Origin: Nonomuraea thailandensis
Lineage (GTDB): Bacteria > Actinomycetota > Actinomycetes > Streptosporangiales > Streptosporangiaceae
DNA length: 64,000 nt
NCBI RefSeq assembly: GCF_024172165.1
Contig: NZ_JAMZEB010000002.1
Coordinates: 8,716,501 to 8,780,500, forward strand
Reading direction: 5' to 3'
The translations under genes were made by a program, and so were the position numbers. Positions 8,901 to 15,680 of the stretch are shown piece after piece; positions within the stretch are counted from its first letter, which is position 1; each line of letters opens with the position of its first letter. The notes beneath the pieces are model-generated. The model had not been told where the DNA came from and searched no databases. It saw only the letters and a list, made by a program, of their open reading frames with translations.

Positions 8901-9152
8901 CCCGGCGGACGGCAGCCGGTCGAGCGCCTTGGCAACCGACTCTCCGAAACCGGTGGAGCGGGGCAGGGAGATCAGGTTACCGGGGCCGAGCGTCTGGCCC
9001 AGCAGGCCGGCCGAGCCGTCCCTGCTGCCGTTGTCGACGCCCGCCACGCGGTCCGGCCTGCGGCTCTGGTTGATCAGCGCGCGCAGGGTCTCCCCGAGCC
9101 AGCGCGCGCCGTCATGGGAGACGACGATCGCGGTGACGTAGGGACGGGACAT
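5994..9152 (-). CDS. Large membrane glycosyltransferase: GT2 domain plus polytopic membrane region
   Basis: A 1052-residue two-part protein. Residues 1 to ~250 form a GT-A fold: VTAIVVSHDGARWLGETLRAL, the VDNGSRDGS loop, the metal-binding acidic stretch LLHDDCAPD, and FRDDLDLCWRVRNAG as the acceptor/catalytic motif. From about residue 380 there are a dozen or more hydrophobic segments, then a C-terminal extracytoplasmic stretch. The protein is likely to transfer sugar to a lipid carrier or translocating glycan at the membrane. ATG 9152 was chosen because the GT2 fold begins immediately. A low-complexity Gly/Ser/Pro insertion (about residues 602-665) followed by an Arg/Gly-rich segment interrupts the membrane region. 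It lies between whiB and DUF5719 on the same strand. Confidence 0.87.
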   Translation of the reverse strand: MSRPYVTAIVVSHDGARWLGETLRALINQSRRPDRVAGVDNGSRDGSAGLLGQTLGPGNLISLPRSTGFGESVAKALDRLPSAGRDEWIWLLHDDCAPDRRALEMLLVAAEQDPKAAVLGPKLLDWIDRRRLLELGVTVGRTGRRDTGLEPREFDQGQHDGTREVLSVSTAGMLIRRDVWEKAGGLDPFLPLFRDDLDLCWRVRNAGHKVLNVTSAVAWHAEAAARRRRRITVSGDHPRRLDRRNAIFVVMANLPFMAMMWALLRNVLGSFFRTLLFIVSKQPANALDEVVAMASVLVHPFRLLRARRARSHGRKKGYIRIKRLMTPRGAAYRRLTDMVQSFLAGEAPVDAAGQHHHAAHGEEQDAVPPSDSGAFQRFIGRPGVILMFALTVVSLLAERSLLGGERLGGGALVPVTGGAAELWAFYLEGFHDVGLGSTAPAPPYVAVLAALSTLAFGKTWLAVSMLLLGSVPLAGATAYLATRHLIPSVPARAWAAGTYALLPVATGAISGGRLGTAVVFVLLPVYAWLLGIILLAPDRRRARRAAWALGLWLTVGMAFVPLVYPLFAVLGVLGAVGLGRLAGGGRGQATADADASDTATPSGTFATGSGSGFAPATGPGSGFAPAHGPGSGFTPATGPDPGSGFVPGPGPGFGAGAAGSPAGSPAGADGGRRGRAGGRRGRARGGVLSRRGGGAGGRVSREALVSMAIVLAVPPVLLLPWTAGLVTDPGRILLEAGLHNPALVNPSLPPEALLALSPGGPGLPPFWVTAGLVAAALAALLMRRQRLIVAIGWGVALYGVLAGVLVSRITVDGAKVWPGVPLAIAGTGLVVLVGLTAHRLAELRAGGGLRRLGATAMVVVAFSTPLLAAGYWVVGGVRGPLVGDARDVLPALAAARTAQGERTLVIKGTGFAVLHGRTPLIGEAELPAETQARDRVGAAVQGLVGGRGGDAATLAAQGIAMVAVAPPVSPELARTLDSQPSLERMSLSETGGGLWRLAEPVTRVPVEPVSVLHTVWLWAQGALLLVAALLASPGRSRPEPADTPPAVALAGA
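7155..7345 (-). repeat. Degenerate tandem repeat inside the membrane glycosyltransferase gene
   Basis: Repeated units encode variants of GSGFAPATGP and then GPGPGFGAGAAGSPAG, with near-identical runs built on GAAGCCGGAGCCCGGGCC. The reading frame stays open. It encodes a flexible loop between transmembrane segments and looks like repeat-slippage expansion. Confidence 0.8.
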
Positions 9153-9267
9153 GGGTGGGTGACTCCAGAGGGGAAGATCAGGCGGCCCCACCATACAGGT
9201 GCAAGCGGTTCAGGAGATGCGAAAAGGGTCACACGGCTTCCCGCGTGACCCCTTCCCCCCTTATCAA

Positions 9268-9528
9268 CTACACCGCCTGGCGCTTGATCCGTCTACGCTC
9301 CCTCTCGGACAGCCCACCCCAGATGCCGAACCGCTCATCGTGCTCGAGTGCGTATTCCAGGCACTCGGCACGGACCTCGCACGATCGGCAGACCTTCTTG
9401 GCCTCTCGGGTGGAGCCGCCCTTCTCAGGGAAGAACGCCTCCGGATCCGTCTGAGCGCACAACGCACGCTCCTGCCAGCCGAGTTCTTCAGCGTCAAGCT
9501 GATCCTGTGCGATGACCGGATCGGTCAC
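9268..9528 (-). CDS. whiB: WhiB-family [4Fe-4S] developmental regulator
   Basis: An 86-residue Wbl protein. The four cluster ligands are C24, C47, C50 and C56 (C-x22-C-x2-C-x5-C), followed by FGIWGGLSERERR and the basic tail RIKRQAV. The highly conserved segment ALCAQTDPEAFFPEKGGST matches WhiB/WhiB2 rather than other Wbl classes. WhiB acts with WhiA to trigger sporulation septation in Streptomyces; WhiB2 is essential for division in mycobacteria (established for the family). GTG 9528 is preceded by GGGAGG at 7 nt; longer upstream starts lack support. Its place near fbiA-fbiB and manB matches the WhiB2 neighbourhood of mycobacteria. Confidence 0.93.
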   Translation of the reverse strand: MTDPVIAQDQLDAEELGWQERALCAQTDPEAFFPEKGGSTREAKKVCRSCEVRAECLEYALEHDERFGIWGGLSERERRRIKRQAV

Positions 9529-9787
9529 TGCACACCTCCCTGCCGCCCGCCCGCAATGGAGCCCCCCATGGACGCCTTCCTTAGTACCCACCCACGGGAA
9601 GGCGTAACAACATGGTTGTAATTACACGCGTGTGCTGCACGTGCCGTCAAGCGGCATGCAGCTATCCGGGGAAAGACCAGATCTCGCCCCGGTGTGCTCG
9701 TCATGTGATGTTCGCACCGGGCCGACGCCTGACGGGCATGGCATCGGCCTGGCTCGTTCAACGCTCTCAGCGGTCGGAACCGTACCA
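9529..9787 (-). promoter_or_regulatory. whiB upstream region with two short palindromes
   Basis: A non-coding stretch of about 260 bp that must carry the whiB promoter. Two adjacent palindromes stand out about 80-105 bp upstream of the start: ACAAC-ATG-GTTGT at 9607-9619 and ACACGCGTGT at 9624-9633. They sit in a locally AT-richer pocket. They could be binding sites of developmental regulators (inference); I see no certain match to a named box. Confidence 0.4.
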
Positions 9788-9808
9788 GGGCGGGAAAGAC
9801 ACCCGCCC
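9788..9808 (-). terminator. Hairpin terminator after the PQ-rich membrane protein gene
   Basis: GGGCGGG at 9788-9794 pairs with CCCGCCC at 9802-9808 across a 7-nt loop, 40-60 nt downstream of the stop codon at 9847. It separates that transcript from whiB. Confidence 0.55.
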
Positions 9809-9846
9809 GTGGCCCACCTTCTCTCTAGCCGTTCATTGCCGGTCCG

Positions 9847-11973
9847 TTACCTGCGGGGCTCGTTGGGGGTGTATATGGCTGTCGGGTCGATCGGGTCGTC
9901 TCCGGGACGGCGGTGGTCGCCGCCGTAGCCGCCGCCCAGCGACGCGGGATCGATCCGCATCGTCGACTCGCCGCCCTGCGCGTCCGCCGGCCAGCCGCCC
10001 TGCTGCTGCGCCTGCTGTGGCTGCTGCGGGGCCTGGTGGGTGGGCTGGTACTGGCCCTGCTGCGGCTCGTACCCGCCGTGCTGGGGCTGGGCCGGGGGCT
10101 GCTGCTGGGGGTGCCCGAACGGGTCGTCGTACGGCCTGTTCTGCTGGCCGCCGTACTCGGGGACGCGCAGTTCGGGCTGGGTGCCGACGTTCGACTGGTA
10201 CGTCTCCGCCTGCTGGTAGGCGTCCATGAGCTGCTGCGAGCGCGGGTCGACCGGCGGATCGGGCTCCTGGTAGGCGGGCGGGGTGGCGAACTCGTGACCC
10301 GAGTAGCCCGTGAACGGCTGGCCGCCCTGCTGCTGGCCGCCCTGCTGCTGGTCGAACCCGCCCTGCTGGTCGAACCCGCCCTGCTGGTCGAACGCGCTCT
10401 GCCCGAAGTACGGCTGCTGCTGGCCGAACTGCTGGGGCTGCTGGGGCTGCTCGGCCTGCGGCGGGTACTGCACGTTCGGCGTCGTGTCGCCGGACGGGTA
10501 GGCCGGCTCGGCCGAGGCCGCGTACAGGTTGGGCTGCTCGGCCGGGGGCGCGTACGGGCTGGGCTGCTCGGCGGCGGGCGCGTACGGGTTGTCGGCGGCG
10601 GGCGCGTACGGGTTGTCGGCGGCGGGCGCGTACGGGTTGTCGGCCGGAGGCGCGTACGAGCCGGCCTGCTGCTCCGCGGGCGTGGGGAAGGGGTCGTTCG
10701 CGGCGGGCGCGTACGGGTTCGGGCTGGCCTGGCCGTACAGGTTCGGCTGGCTGTCGGCCGGGACGTACGGGGCCGGGGTGTACTCGCCGGCGGGCGGGGT
10801 GGTGTAGTCCGGGGCGGGCGCAGGGGCCGAGGGGGCCGTGTCGGCCGGAGTGTACTGGCCGAAGCCCTCGGGGGCGTAGGGCTCGGGCTGCGGCTGGTCG
10901 GAGGAGGCGGGGGGCAGCGCGCCCCTGATCTGCGGCGCCGGCTGCGGGGTGTAGGCCGCGGCCTGGGGCTCGGGCTGCTCCGGCCGGCCGCCGAAGCTGG
11001 GCGGCTGCTGTCCGTAGCCGGGGGTGGAGGGGGGCTGCTGGCCGTAGCCGGGAGTGGAGGGAGGCTGCTGGCCGTAGCCGGGGGCGGCCTGACCGTAGGC
11101 GGGGGCCGAGGGGGGCTGCTGGCCGTAGCCGGGCTGCGGGCCGGGCATCGGCTGCTGGCCCGACATCGGCTGCTGCCCGTACGCGGGCGCCGCCTGCGGG
11201 TCCTGCTGGCCGAACGGGTGGTCCTGCTGGCCGGGCATGGGCTGCTGGGGCGAGGGCTGCTGGCCGGACGGAGGCTGCTGGCCGTACGCGGCGGCGGCCT
11301 GCGGGTCCTGGTGGCCGAAGCCGGGCTGCTGTCCCGAGGGAGGCTGCTGGCCGTAGGCGGGCTGCTGGTCCTGGGGACCGCCGAACCCGGGCTGGCCCGG
11401 CGCGGGCTGCTGGCCGAAGCCGGGCTGGCCGTAGCCGGGGCCCGCCTGGGGCTGGCCCTGGGGGTTGTACTGCTGCTGGTCGAAGAACCCGGGCTGCGGG
11501 CCGAACTGGCCGTGGTACACCTGCGCGGCGGGCCGCTCCGGCAGCACCTGGGGCAGCAGGTAGACCAGGGCGATGGCGGTCAGCGCGAGGGTGGGCACGC
11601 CGAGGAGCACGTACTCGATCGTGGCGCGGGCCCCGCCTCCGGCGAACAGCCCGGCGAACAGCGCGAGCATGCCGAACACGGCGGCGAGCAGCAGCCCGGC
11701 CGCGGCGCCGTACGTGATCGGCTTCGCCTTGGCCGACGGCTCGCCCACCTTGGTGACCAGCAACACGGCACCGAGCAGCAACGCCGTCACGATCGGGCTC
11801 GTCACGCCCGAGAAGTTCGAGACCGCGCGTTCGGTGAAGGACGACGAGCCGGACGAGCCGATCAGGATGTGCCCGATCGCCAGCACCACGTTCAGCAACC
11901 CGGCGACGAGCATGACCCAGGCGGCCGGCTCCTTGAGCCGGGCAACGTCAAATTTGCTCACAAGTACCCCCAT
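9847..11973 (-). CDS. Membrane protein with a very long Pro/Gln-rich disordered tail (DUF5336-like)
   Basis: A 708-residue protein. The N-terminal ~150 residues contain four transmembrane helices (WVMLVAGLLNVVLAIGHILI; SPIVTALLLGAVLLVT; GLLLAAVFGMLALFAGLF; VLLGVPTLALTAIALVYLLP). The remaining ~540 residues are low complexity with recurring YGQQPPS, PGYGQ, NPYAPAA and FDQQGG units. The architecture recalls mycobacterial DUF5336 antigens (tentative). Such tails may act as membrane-attached scaffolds. ATG 11973 has AAAGGG upstream; a GTG at 11961 giving (V)SKFDVARL is a serious alternative. It is divergent from fbiA with 169 bp between them. Confidence 0.8.
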   Translation of the reverse strand: MGVLVSKFDVARLKEPAAWVMLVAGLLNVVLAIGHILIGSSGSSSFTERAVSNFSGVTSPIVTALLLGAVLLVTKVGEPSAKAKPITYGAAAGLLLAAVFGMLALFAGLFAGGGARATIEYVLLGVPTLALTAIALVYLLPQVLPERPAAQVYHGQFGPQPGFFDQQQYNPQGQPQAGPGYGQPGFGQQPAPGQPGFGGPQDQQPAYGQQPPSGQQPGFGHQDPQAAAAYGQQPPSGQQPSPQQPMPGQQDHPFGQQDPQAAPAYGQQPMSGQQPMPGPQPGYGQQPPSAPAYGQAAPGYGQQPPSTPGYGQQPPSTPGYGQQPPSFGGRPEQPEPQAAAYTPQPAPQIRGALPPASSDQPQPEPYAPEGFGQYTPADTAPSAPAPAPDYTTPPAGEYTPAPYVPADSQPNLYGQASPNPYAPAANDPFPTPAEQQAGSYAPPADNPYAPAADNPYAPAADNPYAPAAEQPSPYAPPAEQPNLYAASAEPAYPSGDTTPNVQYPPQAEQPQQPQQFGQQQPYFGQSAFDQQGGFDQQGGFDQQQGGQQQGGQPFTGYSGHEFATPPAYQEPDPPVDPRSQQLMDAYQQAETYQSNVGTQPELRVPEYGGQQNRPYDDPFGHPQQQPPAQPQHGGYEPQQGQYQPTHQAPQQPQQAQQQGGWPADAQGGESTMRIDPASLGGGYGGDHRRPGDDPIDPTAIYTPNEPRR
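10567..10638 (-). repeat. Three tandem 24-bp coding repeats
   Basis: A 24-bp unit containing GGCGGGCGCGTACGGGTT occurs three times in a row, encoding NPYAPAAD repeats in the tail of the Pro/Gln-rich protein. The copies are almost identical at DNA level, indicating recent duplication. Confidence 0.85.
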
Positions 11974-12142
11974 CGGACCCTTTAGCCCGAAGGGAGTTTG
12001 CCACATCACTGACTCACCTGCCGGGAGTCCCAGGAACCTCTTCCATATCAAATCGTCCAATACCTGGCAGTACACCGATGACAATAAGCTGAAAACCGGT
12101 CCCAAGCGGGCGCTGTCAGAGCCCGATGGAAGACTGGGCCGC

Positions 12143-13081
12143 ATGCACATCGTGTCACTAGCCGGCGGCATCGGCGGCGCCCGCTTCCTCAGGGGGCTGC
12201 GCGCGACCGCACCCGACGCCTCGATCACCGTCATCGGCAACACGGGCGACGACATCACCCTGTACGGCCTGCGGGTCTGCCCCGACCTCGACACCGTGAT
12301 GTACACCCTGGGCAACGGCATCGACGAGGAGCAGGGCTGGGGCCGGGCCAAGGAGAGCCACGTCGTCAAGGAGGAGCTGGCCGCGTACGGCGTCGAGCCG
12401 CAGTGGTTCGGCCTGGGCGACCGCGACTTCGCCACCCACATCGTGCGCTCGCAGATGCTGGAGGCGGGCTACCCGCTCTCGCAGATCACGCAGGCGCTCT
12501 GCGCCCGCTGGCAGCCCGGCGTGCGGCTGCTGCCGATGAGCGACGACCGCTGCGAGACGCACGTCGTGATCAAGGACGAGCGCGGCAAGCGCGCGATCCA
12601 CTTCCAGGAGTGGTGGGTACGCCTGCGCGCCTCGGTGCCCGCCCAGTCGTTCGCGCTGGTCGGGGCCGACACCGCCAAGCCGGCCCCCGGCGTGCTGGAG
12701 GCCGTCGAGCAGGCCGACGTGGTGATCCTGCCGCCGTCCAACCCGGTCGTCAGCATCGGCACGATCCTTCAGGTCCCGGGCATCCGCGAGGCCCTGCTGC
12801 CCAAGACCGTGGTGGGCGTCTCCCCGATCATCGGCGGCGCGCCGGTGCGGGGCATGGCCGACGCCTGCCTGACGGCGATCGGGGTGGAGACGACCGCGCA
12901 GGCCGTGCTGGAGCTGTACGGCCCGGAGCTGATCGACGGCTGGCTGGTGGCCGAGGAGGACGCCGGGGTGGCGCTCGACGGCGTGCGCGTGCTCGCCCGC
13001 CCGATCCTCATGCACGACGCCGAGGCCGCGGCCGACATCGCGCGCAGCGCCCTCGACCTGGCCCAGGAGCTGTCCAGGTGA
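12143..13081 (+). CDS. fbiA: 2-phospho-L-lactate/phosphoenolpyruvate transferase of F420 synthesis (CofD/FbiA)
   Basis: A 312-residue CofD-family enzyme that transfers the phospho-lactyl or, in actinobacteria, enolpyruvyl-phosphate moiety from a guanosine-diphosphate donor to FO, giving (dehydro-)F420-0. Family signatures are the N-terminal SLAGGIGGARFLRGL, VIGNTGDDITLYGL, CPDLDTVMYTL, and the C-terminal LPPSNPVVSIGTIL and VGVSPIIGGAPVRGMAD. The ATG at 12143 begins exactly at the conserved N-terminus. It overlaps fbiB by 4 nt (GTGA), so the two are translationally coupled. The same pair lies next to whiB2 in mycobacteria. Confidence 0.96.
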   Translation: MHIVSLAGGIGGARFLRGLRATAPDASITVIGNTGDDITLYGLRVCPDLDTVMYTLGNGIDEEQGWGRAKESHVVKEELAAYGVEPQWFGLGDRDFATHIVRSQMLEAGYPLSQITQALCARWQPGVRLLPMSDDRCETHVVIKDERGKRAIHFQEWWVRLRASVPAQSFALVGADTAKPAPGVLEAVEQADVVILPPSNPVVSIGTILQVPGIREALLPKTVVGVSPIIGGAPVRGMADACLTAIGVETTAQAVLELYGPELIDGWLVAEEDAGVALDGVRVLARPILMHDAEAAADIARSALDLAQELSR

Positions 13082-14352
13082 GCGAGGCGACCCGCATCGA
13101 AGTGATCCCCGTGACCGGCATCGGCGAGGTGCGGCCGGGCGACGACGTCGCGTCCCTGCTCGCCGGCGCCGGCCTGCTCGACGGCGACATCGTCGTGGTC
13201 ACCTCCAAGATCGTGAGTAAGGCCGAGGGCCGGGTGCGGCAGGCGCCGGATCGCACCCAGGCCATCCTGGACGAGACCGAGCGCGTGGTCGCCAGGCGCG
13301 GCGACACCGTGATCTCCCAGACCAGGCACGGCTTCGTCATGGCCGCCGCCGGGGTCGACGCCTCCAACACCGAGCAGGGCACCGTGCTGCTCCTCCCGGA
13401 GGATTCCGACGCCTCGGCCAGGCGCATCAGGGCGGGGCTGGGCGGGCGCGTCGGTGTGATCGTGTCCGACACGTTCGGGCGGCCGTGGCGCAACGGGCTC
13501 ACCGACGTGGCCATCGGCGCAGCCGGCGTGCTGCCGCTCGACGACTACCGCGGCACGTCCGACTCCTACGGCAACCAGCTCAGCGCCACGGTCACGGCCC
13601 TGGCCGACGAGATCGCGAGCGCGGCGGAGCTGGTCAAGGGCAAGCTCGCCGGGGTTCCGGTGGCGATCGTGCGCGGGCTGGCGCACCTGGTGACCGAGGA
13701 CGACGGGCCCGGGGTCCGGCCGCTGGTGCGGGGGGCCGACGACGACCTGTTCCGTTACGGGTCGCGGGACGTCGTGTTCGCCCGCCGTACGATCAGGGAG
13801 TTCTCCGAGCGGCCCGTCGATCCGGAGGCGGTGCGCAGGGCGGTCGCGGCCGGCATCGCGGCGCCCGCGCCGCACCACACGACGCCGTGGCGGTTCGTGC
13901 TCCTGGAGTCGCCGCAGACCAGGACGAAGCTGCTCGACGCCATGCGCGAGGCGTGGATCGCCGACCTGCGCGGCGACGGGTTCTCCGAGCAGTCGATCGC
14001 CAAGCGGATCAAGCGGGGTGACGTGCTGCGCAACGCTCCCTACCTGGTGGTGCCGTGCCTGGTGATGGAGGGCTCGCACACCTACAGGGACGATCGGCGC
14101 AACGCCTCGGAGCGGGAGATGTTCATCGTGGCGACGGGCGCCGGGGTGGAGAACTTCCTGATCCAGCTCGCCGTGGAGGGGCTCGGCTCGGCGTGGGTGT
14201 CGTCCACGATGTTCTGCCGCCCGGTCGTCCGCGAGGTGCTCGACCTGCCCGAATCGTGGGATCCGATGGGCTGCGTGGCCGTCGGCCATGCCGCCGCGCC
14301 GCCGCGCGACCGGGCGCCGCGCGACCCCGCCGACTTCATCGTCACGCGCTGA
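13078..14352 (+). CDS. fbiB: Coenzyme F420:L-glutamate ligase with C-terminal reductase domain (FbiB)
   Basis: A 424-residue bifunctional protein. Residues 1 to ~245 are the CofE-type GTP-dependent gamma-glutamyl ligase (IEVIPVTGIGEVRPGDD; DIVVVTSKIVSKAEGR; VIVSDTFGRPWRNGLTDVAIG). From about residue 250 is an FMN-binding nitroreductase-like domain (RRTIREFSERPVDPEAVRRAV; APHHTTPWRFVLL; GAGVENFLIQLAVEGLGSAWVS). In mycobacteria the C-terminal domain reduces dehydro-F420-0 and the ligase adds the poly-glutamate tail. The GTG start lies inside the fbiA stop codon (GTGA). Full length, with no missing motif seen. Confidence 0.96.
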   Translation: MSEATRIEVIPVTGIGEVRPGDDVASLLAGAGLLDGDIVVVTSKIVSKAEGRVRQAPDRTQAILDETERVVARRGDTVISQTRHGFVMAAAGVDASNTEQGTVLLLPEDSDASARRIRAGLGGRVGVIVSDTFGRPWRNGLTDVAIGAAGVLPLDDYRGTSDSYGNQLSATVTALADEIASAAELVKGKLAGVPVAIVRGLAHLVTEDDGPGVRPLVRGADDDLFRYGSRDVVFARRTIREFSERPVDPEAVRRAVAAGIAAPAPHHTTPWRFVLLESPQTRTKLLDAMREAWIADLRGDGFSEQSIAKRIKRGDVLRNAPYLVVPCLVMEGSHTYRDDRRNASEREMFIVATGAGVENFLIQLAVEGLGSAWVSSTMFCRPVVREVLDLPESWDPMGCVAVGHAAAPPRDRAPRDPADFIVTR

Positions 14353-14379
14353 CAGGCGGTAAGCCGGGCGTTTACCGTT

Positions 14380-14392
14380 AGGAAACTTTCCT
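14380..14392. promoter_or_regulatory. Palindrome upstream of the LPMO gene, candidate repressor operator
   Basis: AGGAAA-C-TTTCCT is a perfect 6-1-6 inverted repeat about 40 bp before the LPMO start, in a short AT-rich island between fbiB and the LPMO. Similar TTAGGAAA-type palindromes precede many actinomycete polysaccharide-degradation genes, and a ROK- or LacI-type sugar regulator is a plausible binder (inference). Confidence 0.5.
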
Positions 14393-14430
14393 TTACATTG
14401 GGGCCAACCCCCCATGTGAAGGAGCACTTC

Positions 14431-15168
14431 ATGAGAAGGACCCTCACGTTAGTCGCCGTGGTGGTGATCGCGGTCGCCACCACGGTGTTCAACACCACCC
14501 CGGCGTTCGCGCACGGCTACGTGCTCACGCCGCCCTCCCGCCAGGCGAACTGCGCCCAGGGCAAGGTCTCCGGCTGCGGCAACATCATCTACGAGCCCCA
14601 GAGCGTGGAAGGCCCGAAGGGCCTGCGCAGCTGCCACGCCAACCTCGGGCAGTTCGCCCAGCTCAGCGACGAGAGCAAGGCCTGGCCCGTCGCCTCGGTG
14701 GGCAGCTCGGTGACCTTCACCTGGACGTTCACCGCCAGGCACGCGACGTCGAACTACGAGTACTACATCGGCAACACGCGCGTGGCCGTCTTCAACGGCA
14801 ACGGCCAGCAGCCGCCGCAGACGATCTCGCACACGGTCAACTTCTCCGGCTACTCGGGCCGGCAGAAGGTCCTGGCCATCTGGAACATCTCCGACACGGC
14901 CAACGCCTTCTACTCCTGCATCGACCTGAACATCGGCGGCGGTGGCGGCAACCCGACCCCGACCCCCACCCCGACCGTCACGCCGACCCCCACCCCCACC
15001 CCGACCCCGACGACGACCACGCCTTCCGGCACCTGGCGGGCCGGCACGGCCTATGCCGCCGGCAACACCGTCACCTACAACGGCGGCACCTACCGGTGCC
15101 TCCAGGCGCACACCGCCCTCGCGGGCTGGGAGCCGCCGAACGTGCCCGCCCTCTGGGCACGCGTGTGA
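14431..15168 (+). CDS. Secreted AA10 lytic polysaccharide monooxygenase with a CBM5/12 module
   Basis: A 245-residue copper enzyme that oxidatively cleaves chitin or cellulose outside the cell. The signal peptide ends after TTPAFA, so the mature protein begins with His28 (HGYVLTPPSRQANC), the N-terminal ligand of the copper brace. The second ligand is probably His104 in TARHATSNYEYYIG, and FYSCIDLNI carries the usual axial Phe. A Pro/Thr linker (about residues 175-200) leads to a C-terminal carbohydrate-binding module (WRAGTAYAAGNTVTYNGGTY...WEPPNVPALW) of CBM5/12 type, which favours chitin. GAAGGAG precedes ATG 14431. Expression is probably controlled through the palindrome at 14380. Confidence 0.94.
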   Translation: MRRTLTLVAVVVIAVATTVFNTTPAFAHGYVLTPPSRQANCAQGKVSGCGNIIYEPQSVEGPKGLRSCHANLGQFAQLSDESKAWPVASVGSSVTFTWTFTARHATSNYEYYIGNTRVAVFNGNGQQPPQTISHTVNFSGYSGRQKVLAIWNISDTANAFYSCIDLNIGGGGGNPTPTPTPTVTPTPTPTPTPTTTTPSGTWRAGTAYAAGNTVTYNGGTYRCLQAHTALAGWEPPNVPALWARV

Positions 15169-15209
15169 CAACCTTTTGAACCGACGCGGGGCGGGCAGGG
15201 GCACGTGCC

Positions 15210-15671
15210 ATGAACAGGACCCTGCTCGCCACCGCGCTCGCCACCGGCGCCGCCGCCCTCGCGGGCTCGCTGGCCACCGCCCCCGGCACGGCCTGGTACA
15301 AGCGGCTGCGCAAGCCCGCCTGGCAACCCTCGCCCCGGGCCTTCCCCCTGGTGTGGACCCCCTTGTACGGGCTCATCGCGTACGGCGGAGCCCGCGCCCT
15401 GACCCACGGCGACGGCCCTGAGCGTGACGCCCTGGCCCGCGCCCTGGCCGGCAACCTGGCGCTGAACGCCGCCTGGCCGGCCCTGTTCTTCCGCGCCAGA
15501 GCCCCGCGCCTGGCCCTGGCCGAGCTCCTGCTGCTCAACGCCTCCAACGCGGTGCTGATCCGGCGGGCCCTGCGCGCCGACCGTACGGCGGGCGCGCTCC
15601 TGCTGCCCTACGCGGCGTGGACGGTCTTCGCCACCGCGCTCAACGCCTCCATCGCCCGCCGCAACCGCTGA
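15210..15671 (+). CDS. tspO: TspO/MBR (peripheral benzodiazepine receptor-like) family membrane protein
   Basis: A 153-residue five-helix membrane protein. Family signatures: WYKRLRKPAWQPSPRAFPLVWTPLYGLIAYG at helix 1-2, NLALNAAWPALFF in helix 3, and LLPYAAWTVFATALNASIARRN in helix 5. Bacterial TspO proteins bind porphyrins and affect tetrapyrrole level or stress signalling. It starts 41 bp after the LPMO stop on the same strand, so read-through is possible, but the two have no evident functional link. It converges tightly (9 bp) on the VWA gene. Confidence 0.9.
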   Translation: MNRTLLATALATGAAALAGSLATAPGTAWYKRLRKPAWQPSPRAFPLVWTPLYGLIAYGGARALTHGDGPERDALARALAGNLALNAAWPALFFRARAPRLALAELLLLNASNAVLIRRALRADRTAGALLLPYAAWTVFATALNASIARRNR

Positions 15672-15680
15672 GCGGCGCTC

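Noticed and set aside
6114..9248. A 1044-codon open frame on the + strand opposite the membrane glycosyltransferase
   Set aside because: Its translation is Arg/Gln/Gly/His-rich with no fold, while the minus strand encodes a clear GT2 enzyme. It is a high-GC antisense shadow.
10567..10638. Regular 24-bp repeats resembling a CRISPR array
   Set aside because: There are no unique spacers; the units are contiguous, in frame and encode NPYAPAAD.
9913..11985. A 690-codon + strand frame rich in Leu/Arg/Gly opposite the Pro/Gln-rich protein
   Set aside because: The repeats of the true gene generate it. It has no start signal and no recognisable domain.
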